From contig NZ_SDLR01000017.1 in the NCBI RefSeq assembly GCF_004522215.1, positions 1 to 45,279 on the forward strand: 45,279 nucleotides of DNA, in the 5' to 3' direction. The notes under the pieces are model-generated. The model had not been told where the DNA came from and did no database searches. It was given only the letters and a program-made list of their open reading frames with translations. The stretch comes from Ammoniphilus sp. YIM 78166 (GTDB lineage Bacteria > Bacillota > Bacilli > Aneurinibacillales > RAOX-1). Position 1 is the stretch's first letter. Each line of letters begins with the position of its first letter. Positions 8,437-17,057 of this stretch are shown one piece after another. The translations under genes and the position numbers were made by a program.

Positions 8437-9507
8437 TCATCGCTTATCCCGATCAATCCAAAATCGCTGGAAGCTGTTCGCTGAGGCATTGGACGAAGAC
8501 CGGCTAGACGTCCAATGTGTGGCATTCGTTCTTCTTTGCATTCTTCGGGCAGGGCTCCTTGCGGGGCGTTTCGAAAATGTCTTGAGGAATTCCTGAATAA
8601 AGTTGATAAACTGCTTCGCCCGAACGTCATGGGTGTGATGGGCATGGATAAAATCATATCCATTTTGGGTGAGCTCTTCCCGCTTTTCCTCATTTTCCAA
8701 ATAAAACATGGCTTTCTCGAAAAAGTTGGATTTGTTGCAGGCTACAAAATGAACTCCATCCTTAAAGCCTAAATCCAGAATATCCGGATTGGGCTCTGCC
8801 AGTAGCAAGGTTTTGCAGGCAGGAACTTCAAAAAACTTCAGAACAGGATAATGGAATATGCCGCCGCAAGTGAAAAATATTTTTGCCCGGTTCAATTCAT
8901 GTGCATACCTGTCATTGACCACCAGATCTTTTTTCGGTCCCGTCTTATGTCCCGGATGCGGGAGAAACACAAATCCCTTCACATTTTTCATTTTTTTATA
9001 GACCTCGTTCCGGAACGGATACCATTCTATCGGCGAAGAGCCTATCAAAAGAAAATCCCTGTCCTTTGGCATGTTCCAATCTTTCATTACTTTAGGATTA
9101 ACGGAAAACGGCAAAAACCGGTACTTGGATTTGTATTTTGGAAATCTCTTCAGAAAAGGATATTTGGTTGCCGAAAAGATTAAATCTATTTTATTTTGAT
9201 TCAAATAACTCATTCTTTGCGAGACGTTCCAATGGGCATCGTAAATGTAAGCTCCCTTTGGTATATCTATCAGATTAAGACCAGTAATGCGGGGAGACAG
9301 CGAATAATTATAAGACATATCGTAATGGTAAACAAAATCAGGTGTAAACCCAATTTTCTTCAAGATATTCCGAATATCGCCATCCTCATGCCAAAACTTA
9401 ACTTGAGCATATTTTGCTACGGCTTCCAAAAAATCATATTTCGGCCGATGCTTTGGATACATCTTGCCAAACGGCTTGACAAGTATCAATATTTTTAACT
9501 TCCCCAA
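8437..9507 (-). CDS. CgeB-like glycosyltransferase, copy 1, with HW-type tail
   Basis: A 356-residue GT-B protein of the CgeB/spore-maturation type. The N-terminal half is KILILVKPFGKMYPKH and the PDFVYHYD segment; the C-terminal half has FFTCGGIFHYPVLKFFE and AEPNPDI, matching the Glyco_trans_1_2 domain with its conserved Glu. CgeB in B. subtilis is a sigma-K-controlled spore outermost-layer (crust) protein, which places this gene with spore-surface glycosylation. The tail has RTNATHWT and then RFWIDRD 15 residues after the Trp. TTG start with a GGGTGG site. It is a tandem paralogue of the next gene upstream (9527-10615), similar over the whole length. Confidence 0.85.
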   Translation of the reverse strand: MGKLKILILVKPFGKMYPKHRPKYDFLEAVAKYAQVKFWHEDGDIRNILKKIGFTPDFVYHYDMSYNYSLSPRITGLNLIDIPKGAYIYDAHWNVSQRMSYLNQNKIDLIFSATKYPFLKRFPKYKSKYRFLPFSVNPKVMKDWNMPKDRDFLLIGSSPIEWYPFRNEVYKKMKNVKGFVFLPHPGHKTGPKKDLVVNDRYAHELNRAKIFFTCGGIFHYPVLKFFEVPACKTLLLAEPNPDILDLGFKDGVHFVACNKSNFFEKAMFYLENEEKREELTQNGYDFIHAHHTHDVRAKQFINFIQEFLKTFSKRPARSPARRMQRRTNATHWTSSRSSSNASANSFQRFWIDRDKR

Positions 9508-9526
9508 ACCTTACCCACCCTTCCCT

Positions 9527-10615
9527 TCATTTTTTTCCGTGATGGTTCCGGTTGACAATAAAAACATGAGAATCTCCCTTGTTACCCGTATTCCTTGCTC
9601 CTCCAGCTATCCAATGAGAAGCATTAGCCCTGCTTTTTTGCGGAGAACGACGCGGCGCTGCGGATGCTCGTTTTTTAGGGGACTTCTGCAAGTAATCTTC
9701 TACATATCGGATAAATTCCTTCGCGCGGACACGGTTGGTATGGTGTGCATGAATAAAATCATAACCGTTCTTACTAATTCTCTCCCGCTCATCCTCATTT
9801 TCCAAATAATATAATGCTTTCTCGTAAAAATTGGATGGATGGCAAGCAACATAGTTGACCCCGTCCTTGAATCCCAACTCTGTAATATCCGGATTGGGCT
9901 CCGCAAACAGAAGGGTTCCGCAACCGGGCGCTTCAAAAAATTTCATGACGGGATACTTTAGCAACCCTCCGCACGTGAAGAAAATTTTCGAACGATTTAA
10001 TGTTCTTGCATAGTTCTCATTAACGATTAAATCTTTTCGAGGAGCGGCGAAATGTCCAGGATGAGGGATATGGACAAAACCGGCCATTCCCGACATCTTC
10101 TTTAATACCGCTTCTCTCAATGGATAGCGCTGCCTTGAAGATATCAGACCCATCAGTAGAAAATCGATATCCTTTGGTTCTTTCCAATTTTTTATGACAT
10201 CTGGATTTATGGAAAAAGGGAGAAAACGGAATTTGGACTTATATTGGGGAAAGGCCTTGAGAAAAGGATGTTTGGTCACGGAGAAAATCAAATCCACTTT
10301 GCTCTCCTTAAAATATCTTAATCTCTGTTCTTTGGGGCTATGGACATCAATGACATAGCTCCCTACAGGTATTGTCAATTTTTCCAGGCCTTTGATTTTT
10401 GGGGCATACGTAAAATTCCAGCCCACATCGTAATGAAAAATGAAATCCGGGCTGTAATTTAACTTTTTCAATATTTCACGAATATCTCCGTCATTATTCC
10501 AGTATTTCACTTCGGCGAACTCTTCGATGGCCCTGAGAAAATCATATTTCGCCTTATGCTTGGGATATTTTGATCCAAAGGGTTTGACCAGGAATAGAAG
10601 CTTCAGTCTCTTCAT
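9527..10615 (-). CDS. CgeB-like glycosyltransferase, copy 2, with HW-type tail
   Basis: A 362-residue paralogue of the 8437-9507 product, sharing LVKPFGxxYPKHxxKYDFL at the start, FRFLPFSINP in the middle and FFTCGG, AEPNPDI and NGYDFIHAHHT near the end. The linker is unusually basic (SPKKRASAAPRRSPQKS) and is followed by RANASHWIAG and HVFIVNRNHH. I choose ATG 10615 over the overlapping GTG at 10618 because GGAGGGG then sits at normal spacing. A tandem pair of similar GTs usually adds consecutive related sugars; that is inference. It lies 15 bp after the aminotransferase gene in the same operon. Confidence 0.87.
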   Translation of the reverse strand: MKRLKLLFLVKPFGSKYPKHKAKYDFLRAIEEFAEVKYWNNDGDIREILKKLNYSPDFIFHYDVGWNFTYAPKIKGLEKLTIPVGSYVIDVHSPKEQRLRYFKESKVDLIFSVTKHPFLKAFPQYKSKFRFLPFSINPDVIKNWKEPKDIDFLLMGLISSRQRYPLREAVLKKMSGMAGFVHIPHPGHFAAPRKDLIVNENYARTLNRSKIFFTCGGLLKYPVMKFFEAPGCGTLLFAEPNPDITELGFKDGVNYVACHPSNFYEKALYYLENEDERERISKNGYDFIHAHHTNRVRAKEFIRYVEDYLQKSPKKRASAAPRRSPQKSRANASHWIAGGARNTGNKGDSHVFIVNRNHHGKK

Positions 10616-10630
10616 CACGCCCCTCCATTC

Positions 10631-11740
10631 TTATCCATGAATCTCTCTGCAGATCCTTTGAATCCGCTCATCTCCCATTTCCGGCCACATCGGTAAACTA
10701 AGGATTTCTTTACTCGCCAATTCAGCAACAGGAAAGTCCCCTTCCCGATATCCCAAATATCTGTATGCCGGCTGGAGATGCAAAGGAACCGGATAGTGTA
10801 TTCCAGCAGAAATCCCTTTGGCGGCCAATTCCACCATTAAGCGATCCCTGTTTTTCGTCCTGATCACGTAAAGATGGTAGACATGTTTCGCTTGAACTCT
10901 TGCAGTAGGCAATAGAACGCCTTTTTCTTTCAATAGCTGATTATATCGAATGGCATTTTCTATTCGCCTGTCCGTCCAAGAACTCAAATATTTCAGCTTT
11001 ACTCTCAACACTGCAGCTTGTATGGCATCCAGGCGGCTATTGAATCCTTCTAACTCATGCCGGTATTTGTCAATCCTGCCATGATTGGATAGTTTCTTGA
11101 TTTTTAATGCCAGCTCGGGATCATTCGTAACGACTGTACCGGCATCGCCAAATGCCCCCAGATTTTTGCCCGGAAAAAACGAGAATGTGGCCGCATTCCC
11201 ATATTCTCCAGGTCCTTTGGAGTTCCATGCCGCTCCATGGGCCTGGGCAGCATCCTCAATCACTTTCAAGCCATATTCTTTTGCGATTTTCATCAAGCCG
11301 TCCATATCTGCCATTTGCCCATACAAATGAACGGGTATTATCGCTTTGATTAGATTCGGATGATTGCAGCGTGCCAGGTAGTCTCTTAATTTTTGAGGGG
11401 ACATCGTATACGTATCTTCTTCTATATCTATAAAATCCACTTGAGCGCCTGCAGCCGTGATAGCTTCCGCAGTAGCAATGAAAGTATTCGGGACGGTGAG
11501 CACTATATCTCCTTTGCCGATCCCCATCGCCTTTAAAGCCAGGAATAAAGCATCTGTGCCGTTTCCGCACCCAATCGCGTACCGTACTCGGCAAAACTGG
11601 GCAAATTCCTCTTCGAACCGGCGAACCTCTTCACCCCCAATGAATTCCGTATGATCAATCATCCATTTTATTTTTTCCAGCACCTCATCATAGATCTCTT
11701 TGTAGCATCCGGATAAATCCATGAAAGGAATCTTTCCCAT
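10631..11740 (-). CDS. DegT/DnrJ/EryC1-type sugar aminotransferase (WbpE-like)
   Basis: A 369-residue PLP-dependent aminotransferase acting on a keto NDP-sugar. IPFMDL at the start, GCGNGTDAL (about residues 57-65), the VPVHLYGQ-like segment, EDAAQAHGA (about 162-170) and FSFFPGKNLGAFGDAG with the PLP-binding Lys (near 187) are all family hallmarks; HYPVPLHLQPAY near the C-terminus is also typical. In the WbpB-WbpE pair it converts a 3-keto-uronic acid to the 3-amino sugar. The ATG overlaps the TGA of the acetyltransferase gene (TGATG), so the two are coupled, as expected for consecutive steps. Confidence 0.92.
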   Translation of the reverse strand: MGKIPFMDLSGCYKEIYDEVLEKIKWMIDHTEFIGGEEVRRFEEEFAQFCRVRYAIGCGNGTDALFLALKAMGIGKGDIVLTVPNTFIATAEAITAAGAQVDFIDIEEDTYTMSPQKLRDYLARCNHPNLIKAIIPVHLYGQMADMDGLMKIAKEYGLKVIEDAAQAHGAAWNSKGPGEYGNAATFSFFPGKNLGAFGDAGTVVTNDPELALKIKKLSNHGRIDKYRHELEGFNSRLDAIQAAVLRVKLKYLSSWTDRRIENAIRYNQLLKEKGVLLPTARVQAKHVYHLYVIRTKNRDRLMVELAAKGISAGIHYPVPLHLQPAYRYLGYREGDFPVAELASKEILSLPMWPEMGDERIQRICREIHG

Positions 11741-12360
11741 CAGTTCTCCCCCTTTAGATAAACATCCAGTTGATCTATACCCTTCAGGATTCTCCCTGGA
11801 TTACCGATGACCACCTTGTCATCCGGCACATTGGATACCACAACCGTCCCTGCCCCGACTAGCGAGTTAGCTCCGATTGCGATGCCGGGAAGTATGGTTG
11901 AATTGGCGCCGATCTTGGCATTCTGGCCGATAATAGGCCCCTGTAAGCTCGCCTTTACATTGGCTGACCTTGGATATTTAGCATTGGTTAATACGACATT
12001 CGGTCCAATCCAGCAGCCTTCTTGAAGAAGCGCATATTCGGGGATGAAAGCTTGAGAATGGATCCTTACATTGTTTTCGATAGTAATATGATGCTCGATG
12101 CAGGTACCCGTCCCTATGCTGACATAACTGCCGATTTTATTATGTTCCCTTATGGTCACCTGATGTCCAGTTTGAAAGTGGTCTCCAATCCTATTTCCGG
12201 CATAGATTACCGTGTGGCTCCGTATGATCGCATGATCCCCAATGACCGTCATCAATTCACCAGCTGCTGTTCCTTGCGGGGGCACACCAATGATGGCGTA
12301 ATCTTCAATCACAACATTCTTTCCTAACACCACATTGGGATAGACGATGGAATTATTCAT
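11740..12360 (-). CDS. left-handed beta-helix N-acyltransferase (WbpD-like)
   Basis: A roughly 206-residue hexapeptide-repeat acyltransferase. Repeats with Ile/Val every six residues run through most of the protein (for example IVYPNVVLGKNVVI, IGANSTILPGIAIGANSLVGAG). The C-terminal VVIGNPGRILK is the standard end of sugar O/N-acetyltransferases in this fold. It would N-acetylate the 3-amino group made by the aminotransferase. I set the start at ATG 12360, which overlaps the upstream oxidoreductase stop by 8 nt and gives the usual MNNSIVYPNV start; a longer frame to 12396 exists inside the neighbour and is unlikely. Confidence 0.9.
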   Translation of the reverse strand: MNNSIVYPNVVLGKNVVIEDYAIIGVPPQGTAAGELMTVIGDHAIIRSHTVIYAGNRIGDHFQTGHQVTIREHNKIGSYVSIGTGTCIEHHITIENNVRIHSQAFIPEYALLQEGCWIGPNVVLTNAKYPRSANVKASLQGPIIGQNAKIGANSTILPGIAIGANSLVGAGTVVVSNVPDDKVVIGNPGRILKGIDQLDVYLKGEN

Positions 12361-13438
12361 GATCGATCCCGCCCAGACGGCATTTCTTCGGCTCAAACGG
12401 GATTCTTACCGTTTCTCCCGTTTCAGCAGACTCATAGATGGCATGGATTAATTCCAGCGACTTTCTACCCTCTATACCATCTACAGGTACCTTTTTCCCG
12501 TTTAGAATGCAGTCAATGACCTCTGCCAAATATCTTTGATGTCCAAATCCATACACATTGGGCGGAGCTTCATTAAATAGGTTAATGACTTCCTTGTCTT
12601 CTTCCCTCTGATCTTCAAACAGCCATGTTTTTATCTGATTGACGGCAAAGCCCCCGATCTCTACCGTTCCCTTCTCGCCGAGAATCGACACCGAACCTTC
12701 CAAATCCTTAGGCCGGGTAGCCGTTGTGGCTTCCACAATCCCCAATGCGCCATTGGCAAATTTTACAATGGCAGCCCCGGTATCTTCCACTTCTATATCC
12801 AATAGTCTTGTAGCCGTCTTGGCCGTAACCTCTACCGGCTCCCCGAGTAGCCAAGTTAACAGATCAATGTGATGGGAAGCTTGATTTGTGAGGCAACCCC
12901 CATCCATGTCCCATGTCCCTCTCCATTCATCTGCATCATAATATTCCTGTGATCGGGCCCATCTTACCCTCACTGTGCCCAAGATGATTTTTCCGAATCG
13001 GCCCTCGTCAAGGGCTTGCTTGAGCTTCTGCACGGCTAAATTATATCGGTTCTGCATCATGACAAAAAAATGTACGCCCGCTTCTTTGCAAGCTTTTATG
13101 ATTTCATCAGCATCGTTCAATCTAAGGGCCGCTGGTTTTTCGCATACGATATGCTTCCTATACTTTTTTGCTATATCTATCGCATGCTTCGCATGAAGAC
13201 CACTGGGAGTCAGGATATTCACTACATCAATATCATTATGCATGCTGAGCATTTTATTGTAGTCGTCATAATAGGGAATACCTAATTTTTCTCCCCAAAA
13301 TTGAGCTCTCCCAGCTTGGATATCGGAAACCGCAACCAGCTCCGCTTGCTCCAAATCTCTCATCGCTTCTATATGTTTTTTGGCAATTCGCCCGCAACCT
13401 ACGAGGGCAAACTTTAATTTCTGGACAGGTTTGCTCAT
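12353..13438 (-). CDS. Gfo/Idh/MocA-family NDP-sugar oxidoreductase (WbpB-like)
   Basis: A roughly 361-residue NAD(P)-dependent oxidoreductase. ALVGCGRIAKKHI (about residues 11-23) is the nucleotide-binding motif, VCEKPAAL (about 96-103) carries the conserved Lys, and WRGTWDMDGGCLTNQASHHIDLL is the WbpB-type active-site region. It should oxidise C3 of UDP-GlcNAcA. First gene of the B-D-E run and probably the operon start. Two ATGs overlap; I take the second (13438) as GGAGG is then 6 nt away. A sigma-K/E-like -10 (CATAGAATA, 13493-13501, minus strand) lies upstream, but the AC -35 is at a poor spacing. Confidence 0.9.
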   Translation of the reverse strand: MSKPVQKLKFALVGCGRIAKKHIEAMRDLEQAELVAVSDIQAGRAQFWGEKLGIPYYDDYNKMLSMHNDIDVVNILTPSGLHAKHAIDIAKKYRKHIVCEKPAALRLNDADEIIKACKEAGVHFFVMMQNRYNLAVQKLKQALDEGRFGKIILGTVRVRWARSQEYYDADEWRGTWDMDGGCLTNQASHHIDLLTWLLGEPVEVTAKTATRLLDIEVEDTGAAIVKFANGALGIVEATTATRPKDLEGSVSILGEKGTVEIGGFAVNQIKTWLFEDQREEDKEVINLFNEAPPNVYGFGHQRYLAEVIDCILNGKKVPVDGIEGRKSLELIHAIYESAETGETVRIPFEPKKCRLGGIDHE

Positions 13439-13617
13439 CATTGGCCTCCTTCCTTATCAACAAAGGAATCTTCCATATAGTAGTCTTACGTTTATTCTAT
13501 GTTAAGGAAAAAATAGCTGCGTGGACTAATGGTAGAGGGCACTTTCTTCATTTTTAGATTATGAGAGATTGAACAGCAGAAAAAGTTGGGGATAGTTTCC
13601 TAGAATAATGGATTTTT

Positions 13618-14826
13618 TCACTTGCCATAGGGGAAAATTCTTCTACCATTCGTTTTACTAATAATTCTTTTCCGTTTGGGTTTAGGGGTGGGTTTGGGGG
13701 TGGGTTTGGGGGTGGGTTTGGGGGTGGGTTTGGGGGTGGATTTGGGGGTGGGTTGAGGTTTGGACTTAGGCTGCTGGGAGGTTATTTTTTTTGGTTCGGT
13801 TTCTTGTTGAGGAACAGGGAACCATGCTGATGGCTTAGTCTCTACTATCATATCAATCCATTTGTTAACAATATGATCCAAATGGAAATGATCATAACAA
13901 TATGCTCTGACCTCTGACTGCTTCCTAGCAAAAGATTTATGATCCTGAGTAAAAGACACAATCGATTCTACGATTTCATTGATGTCACTTTTAATGAATT
14001 CTTCAGGGTATATAAGTTCCGCTCCCTGCCATCCGTTTATCATCGGTATGCTCCCCGACGCCATACCTTCCGCAACAGCTTGGTGTGTCCCCTCAACATC
14101 ACTAGTTGATAAAATGAATCCTATCTTCTGAAACCAACGAGGGACATCTCTACCCCAACCTTCAAAAATAATGGAACGCTTATGCGGGGATCTCTGAATC
14201 CGATGGTATTGATCGGTAAAATATCTTTTTTCATCCTTTTTTCTCCAAATCCATCGAACTTTCTCCGGTGGCTCTCCCTTAATGAAAAGAGTAAATCTGT
14301 CATCATATACCTTGAGCTTTTCCAGAATGGTGACAGCTTTATCCAGCCTTTTTAATTTTCTATTATAGCCTAACATCCCAATATTAAATTTAGAATTATC
14401 TGTCTTTTCTGATCGATATCGGTCCACATCTACGGCATTTGGAATTATGATGGATTTTTCTTTTGGCAATTGAATCATTTTTTCTGTTTTCTCTTGGAAG
14501 AGAGGTGGCGGAAATATGATTTTGTCTACATTCTGCAAATTAAGGCGTTTAGGATAAACTGTAGTAACTTCCCATCTTTGCAGTCGGATGAACAATTTTT
14601 GATGTGGGAGCTTGTTATTGGAATACCAGACTGCATTTCCTAAACACCACTCCGCTATGATGACATCAGCCCACTTCAGAAGTTCTCTGCTTCGTTTTTC
14701 ATTATGCAGGTTATGACCCATCCATTTATCTACCTTGACTGCAAAAAGAGGATGTTTTTCAAAAGCATCGATGATCTCATTCATAAAACTGAAACTGTGT
14801 GCTGCAATTAATAATTTAATTTTCAA
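13618..14826 (-). CDS. family 1/4-type glycosyltransferase with (PTPK)n tail
   Basis: A 402-residue GT-B glycosyltransferase. SIIIPNAVDVDRY (about residues 125-137) and FNIGMLGYNRKLKRLDKAV are the usual start of the C-terminal Rossmann domain; SDVEGTHQAVAEGMASG (about 247-263) holds the E-x7-E-like donor site. After residue about 340 the chain becomes a Pro/Lys/Thr-rich linker with six or so PTPK repeats, ending KRIISKTNGRRIFPYGK. That last part resembles the strand block of the shared GT tail, without the HW block. TTG start with GAGGTGATG upstream. The PTPK stretch probably acts as a basic tether to the spore surface, which is inference. Confidence 0.85.
   Translation of the reverse strand: MKIKLLIAAHSFSFMNEIIDAFEKHPLFAVKVDKWMGHNLHNEKRSRELLKWADVIIAEWCLGNAVWYSNNKLPHQKLFIRLQRWEVTTVYPKRLNLQNVDKIIFPPPLFQEKTEKMIQLPKEKSIIIPNAVDVDRYRSEKTDNSKFNIGMLGYNRKLKRLDKAVTILEKLKVYDDRFTLFIKGEPPEKVRWIWRKKDEKRYFTDQYHRIQRSPHKRSIIFEGWGRDVPRWFQKIGFILSTSDVEGTHQAVAEGMASGSIPMINGWQGAELIYPEEFIKSDINEIVESIVSFTQDHKSFARKQSEVRAYCYDHFHLDHIVNKWIDMIVETKPSAWFPVPQQETEPKKITSQQPKSKPQPTPKSTPKPTPKPTPKPTPKPTPKPKRKRIISKTNGRRIFPYGK
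13679..13754. repeat. 12-bp G-rich tandem repeat encoding PTPK
   Basis: About six near-perfect copies of a 12-bp unit (GGGTTTGGGGGT on the plus strand) inside the GT gene. The plus strand has many GGG runs spaced 1-3 nt apart and could form G-quadruplexes; it is the template strand. Copy number is likely to vary between strains. Confidence 0.9.
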
Positions 14827-14919
14827 TTAACATCACCTCACGTTGGGTCTAATTTTTAAAAACACTTGTAACATAAGCCAATCCTTATAAAGCGACTTGT
14901 ATAAAGGAAACCTATGATG

Positions 14920-15750
14920 TTATTTCCTTTTTACATGAACCGTCCAAGATGTTACATTTACTCGTTTTTTATGCTTTGTTTGTTTTTTTTCCACCGGTTT
15001 GGTTTTTTTTCCCTGAGACATTACCCACTGCTTTTTTAATTGCTCCAGCCGCTCCTTCCGGTATAACTCAGGATGATTGTTTTGTATTTGTCTAAAGAGT
15101 TGCTTTCTAATTTTATTCGAATAATGAAGCATTGTTTTTCCATGCCTACGATAGTTAAAGAGAACTTCAGGAATTCTGTATCCTAACCATCCACGTTTCA
15201 TCAAGGAAATCCAAAAATCCCAATCCTCAAAGCCTTGTCTCATGAGTTCATTATACCCGCCAACATCACTCCAAGCTTTTTTTCTGAACATGGAGCAAAC
15301 GGTCACCTCATTTTTGAAAAGGAGGCTATAAAAATTTATGGGCGGAAAAAGAATTTCTTTGTTATAATCGCCAAAATGTCTGATTCCTGCTGATACGAAT
15401 CCGATTCCAGGTTTGGATTCCAAAACGGCTACCGCTTTTTCTATATAAGTTGGTTCAATTGTGTCATCTGCATCCAAAGGTAAAATATACTTCCCTTTTG
15501 CAGCGGCAATACCTGTATTGCGAGCACATGGCAGGCCCTTGTTTTCCTGGTGTATAACACGGGTCTTTGGTTTTTGCAAATTTTCCAGAACTGATATTGT
15601 ATCAGGATCCGTAGAACCATCATTAACTACAATAATTTCAATATCTCGGAAAGTGGAATTCAAACAAGAATCTATTGCTTCTTCTAAATATTTTCCATAA
15701 TTAAAACATGGTATAACTACACTAACCGTCAAGTCTTTTATATCTCCCAT
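14920..15750 (-). CDS. family 2 glycosyltransferase with short HW-type tail
   Basis: A 276-residue GT2 enzyme: VSVVIPCFNYGKYLEEAIDS (residues 9-28), VVNDGSTD (about 40-47), ENKGLPCARNTGI and PLDADDTI (about 92-99, D-x-D) are textbook family 2 motifs, and RQGFEDWDFWISL near residue 170 is the acceptor-base region. The end is a Lys-rich linker then RVNVTSWTVHVKRK: the first block of the shared tail with Ser in place of His and without the long spacer. AGGAGGG precedes the ATG at 15750. A sigma-K-like -10 (CATAGTATA, 15808-15816, minus strand) lies upstream. It is likely transcribed with the 13618-14826 GT. Confidence 0.9.
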   Translation of the reverse strand: MGDIKDLTVSVVIPCFNYGKYLEEAIDSCLNSTFRDIEIIVVNDGSTDPDTISVLENLQKPKTRVIHQENKGLPCARNTGIAAAKGKYILPLDADDTIEPTYIEKAVAVLESKPGIGFVSAGIRHFGDYNKEILFPPINFYSLLFKNEVTVCSMFRKKAWSDVGGYNELMRQGFEDWDFWISLMKRGWLGYRIPEVLFNYRRHGKTMLHYSNKIRKQLFRQIQNNHPELYRKERLEQLKKQWVMSQGKKTKPVEKKQTKHKKRVNVTSWTVHVKRK

Positions 15751-15981
15751 GACTTCCCTCCTATTGATTTGCCTTCATAATTTTCCTTTCCTGATATCCT
15801 CGCAATTTATACTATGCATTTTTTTTTATAACTCAATAGTTAAATCGTATAGAAAATGAGTCTCCCTTCTTTAAATGTGCGCTATGATTGGTCGAACGCA
15901 GTAGCTAAAATAAAAAACCACCATATTTTAAATATAAGAATGAGCGGAAATTACTACTGGAAAAGAGGTGCTTTACCTGCT

Positions 15982-16944
15982 ATGAAATTTGTCTCTCTAT
16001 TAGATACTTCTATTGCAAGTACAAACCTTGGTGATCAGGTTATCATGGAAGCGGTTGAAAAAGTACTGTTAGAACTTCTCCACGGGTCTTTTTTCACAAA
16101 AATCCAAACCCATGATGTAATATCGAAAGTTTCCCACAATATATTAAAGCAAAGTCAATTTAAAATAGTTGGGGGAACGAACCTCCTTTCATCAAATATG
16201 GATCGATTCAACCAATGGAAGATCAATCAAAATAATGTTCCATACCTGGAAAATGTAATATTGATGGGCGTAGGATGGTGGAATTACCAAAACAAGCCGA
16301 ATCTATATACAACTAAACTTTACCGCAAGATTTTATCCAAGAGATATCTCCATAGCGTGCGAGATTCGTATACAGAAAAACAATTAAGATCGATTGGCAT
16401 TACAAATGTAATAAATACTGGTTGTCCCTCAATGTGGGAGCTAACAAGCAGCCATTGCAATGACATTCCAAAATCTCGCTCACAAAATGTCGTCATGACA
16501 CTAACTGAGGGGAGAAAAAATTTCCACTTCGATAGAAAGCTATATGAGATTCTAAAAGACCAATATGAAAAAGTCTATTTCTGGACTCAACAAGCTCTTG
16601 ATTATGATTATATGAATTCAATTGCTGGAGGCAACGTCACCTATGTTGCGCCAACTTTAAGATCATTTGACCAATTGCTGTCATCAACCAAAATAGATTA
16701 TGTAGGAACAAGGCTACACGGCGGAATTCGAGCTTTACAGCATAAAAGAAGAACGCTAATTTTATCTGTTGACAATAGGGCTTCCGAAATAGCTAAGGAT
16801 ACAAATCTTCCTGTATTGGAAAGAACAAATCTGGATGCTATTAAGCAATGGACCAACAACCCGTTCGTGACCCAAATAAAGTTGCGTGAACCTGCAATTC
16901 AGAGGTGGAAAGACCAATTTAAACCTATTAATAAAAGTAAATGA
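15982..16944 (+). CDS. polysaccharide pyruvyl transferase family protein
   Basis: A roughly 320-residue member of the polysaccharide pyruvyl transferase family, which adds ketal pyruvate from PEP to sugars. DTSIASTNLGDQVIMEAV at the N-terminus is the G-D-x-x-I signature, and YVGTRLHGGIRALQHKRRTLIL with VDNRASEIA near residues 245-285 is the conserved R-x-H-x3-A region. The start is placed at ATG 15982 (AGAGGTG upstream). A longer frame reaches 15856, but a perfect sigma-K-type -10 (CATATTTTA, 15922-15930) lies inside it, so the extra 42 residues are probably not translated. Pyruvylation would add negative charge to the surface glycan. Confidence 0.85.
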   Translation: MKFVSLLDTSIASTNLGDQVIMEAVEKVLLELLHGSFFTKIQTHDVISKVSHNILKQSQFKIVGGTNLLSSNMDRFNQWKINQNNVPYLENVILMGVGWWNYQNKPNLYTTKLYRKILSKRYLHSVRDSYTEKQLRSIGITNVINTGCPSMWELTSSHCNDIPKSRSQNVVMTLTEGRKNFHFDRKLYEILKDQYEKVYFWTQQALDYDYMNSIAGGNVTYVAPTLRSFDQLLSSTKIDYVGTRLHGGIRALQHKRRTLILSVDNRASEIAKDTNLPVLERTNLDAIKQWTNNPFVTQIKLREPAIQRWKDQFKPINKSK

Positions 16945-16951
16945 ATTGCAG

Positions 16952-17000
16952 CAAGGGCTGAGGACCTATAGTATGTAACATACTAAGAGCTCAGCCCTTG
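16952..17000. terminator. long two-part hairpin, bidirectional terminator
   Basis: Outer stem CAAGGGCTGAG / CTCAGCCCTTG enclosing a second perfect inner stem AGTATGT / ACATACT. It lies between the convergent genes ending at 16944 and 17058. Confidence 0.75.
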
Positions 17001-17057
17001 TTCTTTGAATCTTTTGGTTTTACGTTTTTCAGTAATAAAGCTTGAGAATAAAAAAAA

